Shown piece after piece: positions 1-4,506 of a stretch of DNA of 5,984 bases. Under the pieces are notes generated by a model, which worked only from the letters and a program-made list of their open reading frames with translations, was not told the DNA's origin and did not search any database. The translations under genes and the position numbers were made by a program. Within the stretch, counting starts at the first letter, position 1. Each line of letters starts with the position of its first letter. Source of the DNA: Burkholderiales bacterium (GTDB lineage: Bacteria; Pseudomonadota; Gammaproteobacteria; Burkholderiales; Burkholderiaceae_C); the NCBI GenBank assembly GCA_947453585.1, contig CANGHQ010000128.1, positions 1 to 5,984 on the forward strand, written 5' to 3'.

Positions 1-359
1 AGCCCAAGGACGGGCTGGAATTGCACCTGTTTGCCCAAGGTCAAAACAACCGCAAGGCACGCGCCAGCGCCGCGCAAACCCTGGTGCCAGTGCAACTGGA
101 CCTGGACTTTGACAAGCGCTTTGGCTCGGAACGCGTGGGCGCCTATGAGCGCCTGCTGCTGGACGTGATTGACGGCCGTCTGAACCTTTTTGTGCGCAGT
201 GACGAACAAGAAGAAGCCTGGCGCTGGGTCGAGCCGCTGATCAAACACTGGACCGCCGACGCCCAGGGGCCGCGCCTCTACGCCGCAGGCACCTGGGGCC
301 CGAGCGCATCGAGCGCCATGATTGCGCGCGACGGTTTTTGCTGGGACGAAGAGTCTTAA
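1..359 (+). CDS. zwf: Glucose-6-phosphate 1-dehydrogenase, C-terminal fragment (5' end outside window)
   Basis: This is the last ~118 residues of glucose-6-phosphate dehydrogenase, which oxidises glucose-6-phosphate to 6-phosphogluconolactone with NAD(P)+ in the cytoplasm. It feeds the pentose-phosphate and Entner-Doudoroff routes. The reading frame is open from base 3, and the TTG at 21 is an internal Leu codon, not a start. Visible family landmarks are YERLLLDVIDGRLNLFVR, then DEQEEAWRWVEPLI, then AGTWGPSAS and a terminal RDGFCWDEES ending in TAA; these match the conserved C-terminus of the family. Full-length proteins are about 490 residues, so roughly three quarters lies upstream. The NADP-binding and catalytic His regions are not visible. 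hexR follows after 31 nt on the same strand with no terminator between them, so the two are probably co-transcribed (inference). Confidence 0.95.
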   Translation, partial: PKDGLELHLFAQGQNNRKARASAAQTLVPVQLDLDFDKRFGSERVGAYERLLLDVIDGRLNLFVRSDEQEEAWRWVEPLIKHWTADAQGPRLYAAGTWGPSASSAMIARDGFCWDEES

Positions 360-390
360 TTCCCCGCGCCACCCCACTTAAAAGGCCACC

Positions 391-1239
391 ATGCTCGACC
401 GAATCAAAGCCGCCCTGCCGTCCCTGGCGCCCGCCGAACAACGCGTGGGCCGCCTGTGTTTGGCCGATCCGCGCGCCTTTGCCAAGCTGCCGGTCAGCGA
501 GCTGGCCGACCGCTCGCACGTGAGCAAGCCCACGGTGGTGCGCTTTTGCCGCAGCGTGGGCTACGACGGCCTGGCGGACTTCAAGCTCAAGCTTGCAGGC
601 ACGGTGAACGAAGGCGTGCCTTTTATCCACCGCAGCGTGGACGTGGACGACAAGATTGGCGACGTGATGGTCAAAGTCATCGACAACACGGTGGCGGCCT
701 TGCTGAAATACCGCAACGAAGCCAGCACCATGGCCATGGAGCGCGCGGTGGTGGCGCTGGTGGAGGCCTACAAAGCCGGGCGCCAAATCCAGTTTTTTGG
801 CGTGGGCAACTCCGGCATCGTGGCGCAAGACGGGCAGCACAAGTTTTTTCGCCTGGGCGTGAACACCACCGCCTACAGCGACGGCCACATGCAAGTCATG
901 AGCGCCTCAGTGATGCGGCCAGGCGACTGCGTGGTGGTGATCAGCAACTCGGGGCGCACCCGTGACCTGATGGACGCCTGCGACATTGCGCGCAAGAATG
1001 GTGCGACCACCATCGTCATTACCGCCAGCGGCTCGCCCCTGGCCAGCGCAGGCCACATCCACCTGAGCGCCGATCACCCAGAGGGTTTTGACAAGTACAG
1101 CCCCATGGTTTCGCGCCTGATGCACCTGATGATTTTGGATATTTTGGCCACCGCCGTGGCCTTGCGCATTGGCAGCGCCACCTTAGGGCCACTCTTGAGC
1201 GAGATGCGGCAAAACCTGCGCAGCAAGCGCTACGCCTGA
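391..1239 (+). CDS. hexR: HexR-type RpiR/SIS transcriptional regulator of glucose catabolism
   Basis: The 282-residue protein has the RpiR architecture: an N-terminal helix-turn-helix domain (about residues 1-77) and a sugar-isomerase (SIS) effector domain (about 120-260). The HTH recognition region is SKPTVVRFCRSVGYDGLADF (45-64). The SIS domain shows FFGVGNSGIVAQD (135-147, Ser141) and VISNSGRTRDL (183-193, Ser185/Ser187), the conserved Ser loops that bind phosphosugars. Length and motifs match gammaproteobacterial HexR, a repressor of zwf and Entner-Doudoroff genes that releases DNA on binding KDPG (family knowledge). Its position right behind zwf supports this. The ATG is preceded by AAAAGG (380-385) with 5 nt spacing. 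No classic HexR palindrome (TGTAATTAAATTACA-like) is visible in the 31-nt gap, so any operator would lie upstream of zwf, outside the window. The gene converges on hprK with 12 nt between them. Confidence 0.9.
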   Translation: MLDRIKAALPSLAPAEQRVGRLCLADPRAFAKLPVSELADRSHVSKPTVVRFCRSVGYDGLADFKLKLAGTVNEGVPFIHRSVDVDDKIGDVMVKVIDNTVAALLKYRNEASTMAMERAVVALVEAYKAGRQIQFFGVGNSGIVAQDGQHKFFRLGVNTTAYSDGHMQVMSASVMRPGDCVVVISNSGRTRDLMDACDIARKNGATTIVITASGSPLASAGHIHLSADHPEGFDKYSPMVSRLMHLMILDILATAVALRIGSATLGPLLSEMRQNLRSKRYA

Positions 1240-1242
1240 GGC

Positions 1243-1263
1243 CGGGCGGGTTTAGCCCGCCTG
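1243..1263. terminator. GC-rich hairpin between convergent hexR and hprK
   Basis: A perfect 6-bp stem, GGCGGG (1245-1250) and CCCGCC (1256-1261), encloses a 5-nt loop and can extend by a G-U and a C-G pair to 1243/1263. The loop holds the TAA stop of hprK, and the hexR stop is 4 nt to the left of the structure. Neither strand has a U-tract after the stem, so it is not a canonical intrinsic terminator. It could pause polymerase from both sides or protect 3' ends. The terminator role is inference. Confidence 0.4.
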
Positions 1264-2202
1264 CTCCATCGCCCGGCGCTGGCGGTCTACAAAGTCTTGG
1301 TAGGTGTCAATGCCGCGCAGCTGCAAAATTGTGTTGCGCACGGCGGCTTCCACCAGCACCGCAATATTGCGCCCGGCCACCACCTGAATCACCACCTTGC
1401 GCACCGGAATACCGGCCACGTCTTGCGTGAGCGGCTCAAACGGCATGCGCTCGTAATCGCGCTCCAGCGTCTCGCGGCGCACCAGGTGGACGATGAGCTT
1501 GAGCCGCATCTTGCGGCGCACCGCAGTTTCGCCAAAGATGGCGCGGATATCGAGCAGGCCAATGCCGCGCACTTCCAGCAGGTTTTGCAGCAGATCGGGA
1601 CAGCGCCCCTCAATCGTGGTCTGGTTAATGCGGTACAAATCCACCGCGTCGTCGGCCACCAGGCCGTTGCCGCGCGAAATCAGTTCCAGCCCCAACTCGC
1701 TCTTGCCCAGGCCCGATTCGCCGGTAATGAGCACACCCAGGCCCAAAATGTCCATGAACACGCCGTGCATGGACACCCGGTCGGCAAAGTGCTTGGACAA
1801 ATAGGCGCGCAGCACGTCAATCACAAAGGCCGACGAGCCCTGGGCCGCAAACATCGGAATTTGCGCCCGCTCGCACATGGAAATCAGGGCATCGGGCGCC
1901 TGCTGCCCGTCGGCCAGCACGATCACCGGCGGCTCTAGCGTCACGATGCGCGAGGTGCGCCGGGTGCAGTCTTCGGGCGTGGAGTTGGTGAGGTAGGCGA
2001 TTTCTCGCTCACCCAGAATTTGCACCCGGTAGGGGTGGATGTAATTGAGGTAACCCACCAGATCGGCGCCCGAGCGGGCGGCGCGCACCGCCACTTCGTC
2101 AAAACGCCGCTCGGAGGCGCCCAGACCTGCGACCCATTCCCAATGCAAATAGGAGCGAAAGGCCTCGAACAGGACGTCGGCGCTGATGGCGTTGGGTTTC
2201 AC
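1252..2202 (-). CDS. hprK: HPr kinase/phosphorylase
   Basis: This 316-residue bifunctional enzyme phosphorylates and dephosphorylates HPr-family phosphocarriers on Ser46. In proteobacteria it ties PTS phosphorylation state to metabolism. The N-terminal domain spans about residues 1-130 and the kinase domain 131-316. The catalytic His lies in HGVFMDILG (His146), the Walker A loop is GESGLGKS (161-168), the acidic pair after LVA is Asp184/Asp185, and the family signature EVRGIGLLDI is at 210-219 (Glu210). Length is normal for Gram-negative HprK and all key residues are present. The start is a GTG, fixed by an in-frame TAA 15 nt upstream of it. The best ribosome site is AAAAGG at 2214-2219, at a long 11-nt spacing. 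ptsN lies 38 nt upstream on the same strand, so the two are probably one operon. rapZ, a frequent partner downstream of hprK, is absent here. Confidence 0.95.
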   Translation of the reverse strand: MKPNAISADVLFEAFRSYLHWEWVAGLGASERRFDEVAVRAARSGADLVGYLNYIHPYRVQILGEREIAYLTNSTPEDCTRRTSRIVTLEPPVIVLADGQQAPDALISMCERAQIPMFAAQGSSAFVIDVLRAYLSKHFADRVSMHGVFMDILGLGVLITGESGLGKSELGLELISRGNGLVADDAVDLYRINQTTIEGRCPDLLQNLLEVRGIGLLDIRAIFGETAVRRKMRLKLIVHLVRRETLERDYERMPFEPLTQDVAGIPVRKVVIQVVAGRNIAVLVEAAVRNTILQLRGIDTYQDFVDRQRRAMEQAG

Positions 2203-2213
2203 GGGGCAAAGCG

Positions 2214-2225
2214 CCTTTTAAAAGG
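2214..2225. repeat. 12-bp perfect palindrome in the ptsN-hprK gap containing the hprK Shine-Dalgarno
   Basis: CCTTTTAAAAGG reads identically on both strands and sits in the 38-nt gap. On the minus strand its right half is the only purine-rich ribosome-binding sequence upstream of the hprK GTG. It may be a protein-binding site or simply a chance symmetric SD. A hairpin is unlikely because the palindrome has no loop. Confidence 0.5.
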
Positions 2226-2240
2226 GCCGGTAGGCCAAAT

Positions 2241-2708
2241 TCAATGCGGCTGCGTCGAGCGCCAGCCGGTCAGCAGGCCGTGCAGCGCAACGGCGTCGGT
2301 GGCCGTGGTCAAACGCTGACGCATATCGGCGTCGCTGAGCAGCTCGGCGATTTCCGACAAGATTTCGAGGTGTTTTTGGGTAGCCGCTTCGGGCACCAAG
2401 AGAAATATCAGCAGCGTTACTGCCTGGTCGTCCGGCGCGTCAAAGCCGATTGGCTTGAGCAGCTGAAAAACCGCCGCCATCGGCGCCTTCAAACCCTTGA
2501 TGCGGCCGTGCGGAATAGCCACACCATGGCCCAGCCCGGTCGAACCCAGCCGTTCCCGCGAAAACAGGCTGTCGGTCACGAGCGCGCGGCTCAGTCCGTG
2601 CAGGCTCTCGAACAGCAGGCCGGCTTCTTCAAACGCACGCTTTTTGCTGGTGACATCCACCTGGGCAAGCACGTGCGGTTGGGGCAGTAATGAGGCGAGG
2701 CGGTTCAT
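2241..2708 (-). CDS. ptsN: Nitrogen-regulatory phosphotransferase EIIA-Ntr (PtsN)
   Basis: This 155-residue cytoplasmic EIIA-fold protein (PTS_EIIA type 2 domain, about residues 5-148) takes phosphate from NPr or HPr and acts as a regulator rather than a sugar transporter. In other proteobacteria it controls potassium transport, nitrogen-related genes and storage metabolism. The phospho-acceptor His67 lies in the signature GLGHGVAIPHGRI (58-70). The N-terminus MNRLASLLPQPHVLAQVDVT and the segment TSKKRAFEEAGLLFE are typical of PtsN and support this ATG. There is no recognisable Shine-Dalgarno before it (the upstream bases read CGCACACCTT). hpf lies upstream, separated by a strong intrinsic terminator, and hprK follows after 38 nt. 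The common arrangement rpoN-hpf-ptsN is not kept, because rpoN is not next to hpf here. Confidence 0.95.
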   Translation of the reverse strand: MNRLASLLPQPHVLAQVDVTSKKRAFEEAGLLFESLHGLSRALVTDSLFSRERLGSTGLGHGVAIPHGRIKGLKAPMAAVFQLLKPIGFDAPDDQAVTLLIFLLVPEAATQKHLEILSEIAELLSDADMRQRLTTATDAVALHGLLTGWRSTQPH

Positions 2709-2719
2709 AAGGTGTGCGG

Positions 2720-2725
2720 ATTATG
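2720..2725 (-). promoter_or_regulatory. Candidate -10 element for ptsN (possible near-leaderless mRNA)
   Basis: On the minus strand the hexamer CATAAT (5 of 6 matches to TATAAT) lies 11 nt before the ptsN ATG, directly after the T-tract of the hpf terminator. No good -35 is visible at 16-18 bp because that position falls in the terminator stem. If used, transcription would start about 5 nt before ATG. The call is weak and rests on position and one hexamer. Confidence 0.25.
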
Positions 2726-2730
2726 CACAT

Positions 2731-2758
2731 AAAAAAACCCGCCGTTTCACACGGCGGG
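2731..2758 (-). terminator. Intrinsic terminator downstream of hpf
   Basis: Read on the minus strand, CCCGCCGT, a 5-nt loop GTGAA and ACGGCGGG form a perfect 8-bp GC-rich stem followed at once by seven T residues (2737-2731). It starts 28 nt past the hpf stop and ends 22 nt before the ptsN ATG. This is a textbook Rho-independent terminator. ptsN-hprK must therefore depend on read-through or on its own promoter. Confidence 0.93.
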
Positions 2759-2786
2759 CTTGGCTTTGGCTCAGGGGAGACAACGC

Positions 2787-3116
2787 TTACATCAGGCGCT
2801 TGGGCGCCTCATGGTGGTGGTCTTGAATGCGGTCTTTGTGGCGCACGACCTGGCGGTCGAGCTTGTCCACCAAGTCGTCCACGGCGGCGTACAGGTCAGA
2901 GTGCGCGCTTTCGGCAAACAGGTCGCTGCCCTTGACATGGATATTGCATTCGGCGCGCTGGCGGCGTTCTTTTTCCTTCTGGTTTTCGATACTGAGCAGT
3001 ACCTTGACGTCAACCACTTGGTCAAAGTGGCGCGTGATGCGGTCGAGCTTTTCGGTGACGTAGGTGCGCAAGGCGGGGGTAACTTCCAGATGGTGACCGC
3101 TGATTGTCAGATTCAT
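2787..3116 (-). CDS. hpf: Ribosome hibernation-promoting factor, short form (HPF/YfiA family)
   Basis: The 109-residue protein binds the 30S decoding region and promotes ribosome dimerisation or inactivation in stationary phase or starvation (family knowledge). It shows the HPF beta-alpha-beta fold from MNLTISGHHLEVTPALRTYV through the basic helix KLDRITRHF, then the strand-rich middle ending AECNIHVKGSDLFAE, then the helix HSDLYAAVDDLVDKLDRQV. It ends in a charged, His-rich tail (DHHHEAPKRLM). The length fits the short form and there is no C-terminal dimerisation domain of long HPF. The frame stays open for 58 codons further upstream, but the ATG at 3116 has GGAG with 8 nt spacing and the family's usual N-terminus, so I chose it. 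The gene is divergent from corA and is followed by its own terminator, so it is probably monocistronic. Confidence 0.95.
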   Translation of the reverse strand: MNLTISGHHLEVTPALRTYVTEKLDRITRHFDQVVDVKVLLSIENQKEKERRQRAECNIHVKGSDLFAESAHSDLYAAVDDLVDKLDRQVVRHKDRIQDHHHEAPKRLM

Positions 3117-3143
3117 AGATGGGGCTCCAGTTGCTCTCAGGAT

Positions 3144-3171
3144 AAAAACCCGGCAACCCTCAGGCCGCCGG
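3144..3171 (-). terminator. Possible attenuator hairpin in the hpf leader
   Basis: On the minus strand CCGGC (3171-3167) and GCCGG (3154-3150) form a 5-bp GC stem with a 12-nt loop, followed by G and five T residues (3148-3144). This is terminator-like, although the stem is short. It lies 28 nt before the hpf ATG, so it would stop transcription before the gene. Its loop contains GAGGGTT, which can instead pair with an upstream segment. Confidence 0.35.
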
Positions 3172-3188
3172 TCCACTTCCACAAAACC

Positions 3189-3208
3189 CGAGGGTTTACA
3201 GACCCTCG
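3189..3208 (-). repeat. Perfect 7-bp inverted repeat in the hpf leader or operator
   Basis: CGAGGGT (3208-3202 on the minus strand) and ACCCTCG (3195-3189) flank a 6-nt spacer. On the minus strand the stem is followed by GGTTTTG. The repeat overlaps the start point predicted from the candidate hpf promoter, so it could be a repressor site or a 5'-end stem-loop of the mRNA. Confidence 0.6.
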
Positions 3209-3213
3209 ACTCC

Positions 3214-3242
3214 ACTATGCGCCCCTTTTTCGGCAAACGCAA
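3214..3242 (-). promoter_or_regulatory. Candidate sigma-70 promoter for hpf
   Basis: On the minus strand TTGCGT (3242-3237) and CATAGT (3219-3214) are spaced by exactly 17 bp. The matches are 3 of 6 and 4 of 6 to consensus, so this is a modest candidate. The predicted start near 3207 would give a leader of about 90 nt that begins in the inverted repeat at 3189-3208. Confidence 0.3.
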
Positions 3243-3314
3243 AGGCTTTTTCATGACGCAGTGCAGCAAGTGCCGGGCGGCCCGGCGCAAAAAGCGCGCT
3301 GCGTCACACGCGGG

Positions 3315-3323
3315 TGCGATAAT
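3315..3323 (+). promoter_or_regulatory. Candidate extended -10 promoter for corA
   Basis: TGCGATAAT combines the TGn extension with GATAAT, a 5 of 6 match to the -10 consensus. No good -35 lies 16-18 bp upstream, which is usual for extended -10 promoters. Transcription would start near 3330 and leave a corA leader of about 146 nt. Confidence 0.45.
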
Positions 3324-3383
3324 TTGCGCTTCCCCACTTTGGAGCGTATTTCTTGGACAACTACCCCAGTAGGTAGCTTTCGG

Positions 3384-3464
3384 ATGGTTGCGGTGTTCCT
3401 GGCGCGTCGTTCGAAAGCTGCAGCAGCACCTTCGTCCAATCGCACGATTGGCCCCCGAACCTAA
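3384..3464 (+). other. Possible 26-codon leader ORF upstream of corA
   Basis: An ATG-started frame reads MVAVFLARRSKAAAAPSSNR and six further residues, then TAA 11 nt before the corA ATG. The only ribosome-site candidate is a weak AGG at 3371-3373, 10 nt upstream. Its last third covers the dyad at 3436-3451, so translating it would open that structure. A Mg2+-responsive leader peptide upstream of corA is known in Salmonella (corL); this ORF has no recognised similarity to it. A chance ORF of this size is quite possible. Confidence 0.2.
3436..3451. repeat. 7-bp perfect dyad 24 nt upstream of corA
   Basis: CCAATCG and CGATTGG flank the 2-nt centre CA. A weaker outer arm TTCG (3431-3434) and CGAA (3456-3459) can pair around it. 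The symmetry with a 2-nt centre looks more like a dimeric-protein operator than a stable RNA hairpin, although an RNA stem that loses a pair to form a 4-nt loop is possible. Confidence 0.5.
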
Positions 3465-3475
3465 GCCACCCGCCC

Positions 3476-4465
3476 ATGCTCAATATCTTTACCTTGGCCA
3501 ACGGCCGCCTGTTCCAGGAAGAAATCGAGTCCCTGGAAGAGCTCTCCAAGTTCCAACCCATCTGGGTCGATCTGGAATCCCCCACCGTCGAAGAAAAGCG
3601 CTGGATTAAGCAGTACTACGGCTTATCCATTCCCGAAGACGCGATGGACGAGGACATCGAGGAGTCGGCTCGCTTCTACACCGAAGACAACGGCGAGCTG
3701 CATATCCGCAGCGATTTCTTGATCGCCGACGAAGACGAGCCGCGCACGGTGCGTGCCGCTTTTATCCTGAACCTGGTCAACGACAGCCTCAAAAGCAAGG
3801 GCGTGCTGTTTTCCATCCACGACGAAGACGTACCGGTGTTTCGCCTGCTGCGCATGCGGGCCCGGCGCGCGCCCGGGCTGATTGAAGACGCCAAGGAAGT
3901 GCTGCTCAAGCTGTTTGACGCCGACGCCGAATATTCGGCCGACACGCTCGAAGGCATTTACGACGAGCTCGAAAAAGTGAGCAAAAAAGTGCTCTCAGGT
4001 GACGTGACCGACGCGATTGCTGGCGAAGCGCTGGGCGCTATTGCCCGCCACGAGGATTTGAGTGGCCGCATTCGCCGCAACGTGATGGACACCCGGCGCG
4101 CCGTAAGCTTTATGATGCGCTCCAAAATGCTCAACGCCGAGCAGTTTGAAGAAGCGCGCCAGATTTTGCGCGACATTGATTCGCTCGATTCGCACACCGC
4201 GTTTCTGTTTGACAAGATCAACTTCCTTATGGATGCCACGGTGGGTTTCATCAACATCAACCAGAACAAGGTCATCAAGATCTTCTCGGTGGCCAGCGTG
4301 GCGCTGCTGCCGCCTACGCTGATTGCCAGCGTCTACGGCATGAACCTCAAGTTTCCCGAGTTGGAATTTCTGGGCGCCTGGAGCTACCCCTACACGGTGG
4401 CGCTGATGATTTGCAGCGCGCTGGTGCCAATGTGGTACTTCGGCAAACGCGGCTGGCTGAAATAG
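3476..4465 (+). CDS. corA: CorA-family magnesium/cobalt transporter
   Basis: The 329-residue inner-membrane protein forms a pentameric channel for Mg2+ (also Co2+ and Ni2+ in the family). Residues 1 to about 260 are the cytoplasmic funnel, including IEESARFY (61-68), FRLLRMRAR (122-130) and the long acidic and basic helices that lead to the pore. TM1 is about residues 266-287 (KIFSVASVALLPPTLIASVY), followed by the selectivity signature GMN (288-290). TM2 is about 304-322 and the basic tail is KRGWLK, as in enterobacterial CorA. The N-terminus MLNIFTLANGRL aligns with the start of E. coli CorA, which supports this ATG even though no Shine-Dalgarno is visible in the CCTAAGCCACCCGCCC before it. 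It is divergent from hpf and convergent with the acyl-CoA ligase gene, so it is probably transcribed alone. Confidence 0.95.
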   Translation: MLNIFTLANGRLFQEEIESLEELSKFQPIWVDLESPTVEEKRWIKQYYGLSIPEDAMDEDIEESARFYTEDNGELHIRSDFLIADEDEPRTVRAAFILNLVNDSLKSKGVLFSIHDEDVPVFRLLRMRARRAPGLIEDAKEVLLKLFDADAEYSADTLEGIYDELEKVSKKVLSGDVTDAIAGEALGAIARHEDLSGRIRRNVMDTRRAVSFMMRSKMLNAEQFEEARQILRDIDSLDSHTAFLFDKINFLMDATVGFININQNKVIKIFSVASVALLPPTLIASVYGMNLKFPELEFLGAWSYPYTVALMICSALVPMWYFGKRGWLK

Positions 4466-4506
4466 CGCAGAAGGCCGGGCCCGCGCCTTAGGCGGTGTCT
4501 GCGTTA
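4463..4506. terminator. Long imperfect palindrome between convergent corA and fadD
   Basis: An outer stem CGCAGA (4466-4471) and TCTGCG (4498-4503) extends outward through a G-T and two A-T pairs into both stop codons. Inside, AAGGC (4471-4475) and GCCTT (4485-4489) flank CGGGCCCG, a self-complementary octamer. The structure fills the 38-nt gap between corA TAG and fadD TAA. There is no T-tract on either side, so bidirectional termination is plausible but unproven. Confidence 0.5.

Larger units (their letters stand above)
3117..3475. other. Divergent intergenic region between hpf and corA, rich in inverted repeats
   Basis: These 359 nt lie between two divergent starts and hold no convincing protein gene. 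The hpf side (about 3144-3208) has three mutually complementary segments and a T-tract on the minus strand. The middle has a GC hairpin (3272-3286) and the extended -10 of the likely corA promoter (3315-3323). The corA side has a 5-bp hairpin (3361-3376, CTACC/GGTAG), an 8-bp palindrome GCTGCAGC (3417-3424) and a 7-bp perfect dyad (3436-3451). The density of symmetry suggests regulated expression of both genes, but no known riboswitch or RNA family was recognised. Confidence 0.7.

Noticed and set aside
21..23. TTG as the start of a 112-residue gene
   Set aside because: The frame is open to the window edge and the sequence is the internal and C-terminal part of glucose-6-phosphate dehydrogenase.
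241..894. 217-codon minus-strand open frame opposite hexR
   Set aside because: Its product is a low-complexity His/Ala/Gly/Arg-rich string with no family features. It is the antisense shadow of hexR in high-GC DNA.
1297..1938. 213-codon plus-strand open frame opposite hprK
   Set aside because: It is His/Gln/Ala-rich with no recognisable domain and lies fully inside the well-supported hprK gene.
3262..3285. Sigma-54-like promoter on the minus strand (CCGGCACTTGCTGCA)
   Set aside because: The GG and GC elements are separated by 8 bp instead of the required 10, so it is not a valid -24/-12 promoter.
3272..3286. GCCGGG-CGG-CCCGGC hairpin as a terminator
   Set aside because: It has a 3-nt loop and no T-tract following on either strand, and it lies between divergent genes where no transcript should end.
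3117..3290. 58-codon N-terminal extension of hpf in the same frame
   Set aside because: The family N-terminus begins at MNLTISG (3116) with a good GGAG site. The extension has no ribosome site and covers the inverted repeats.
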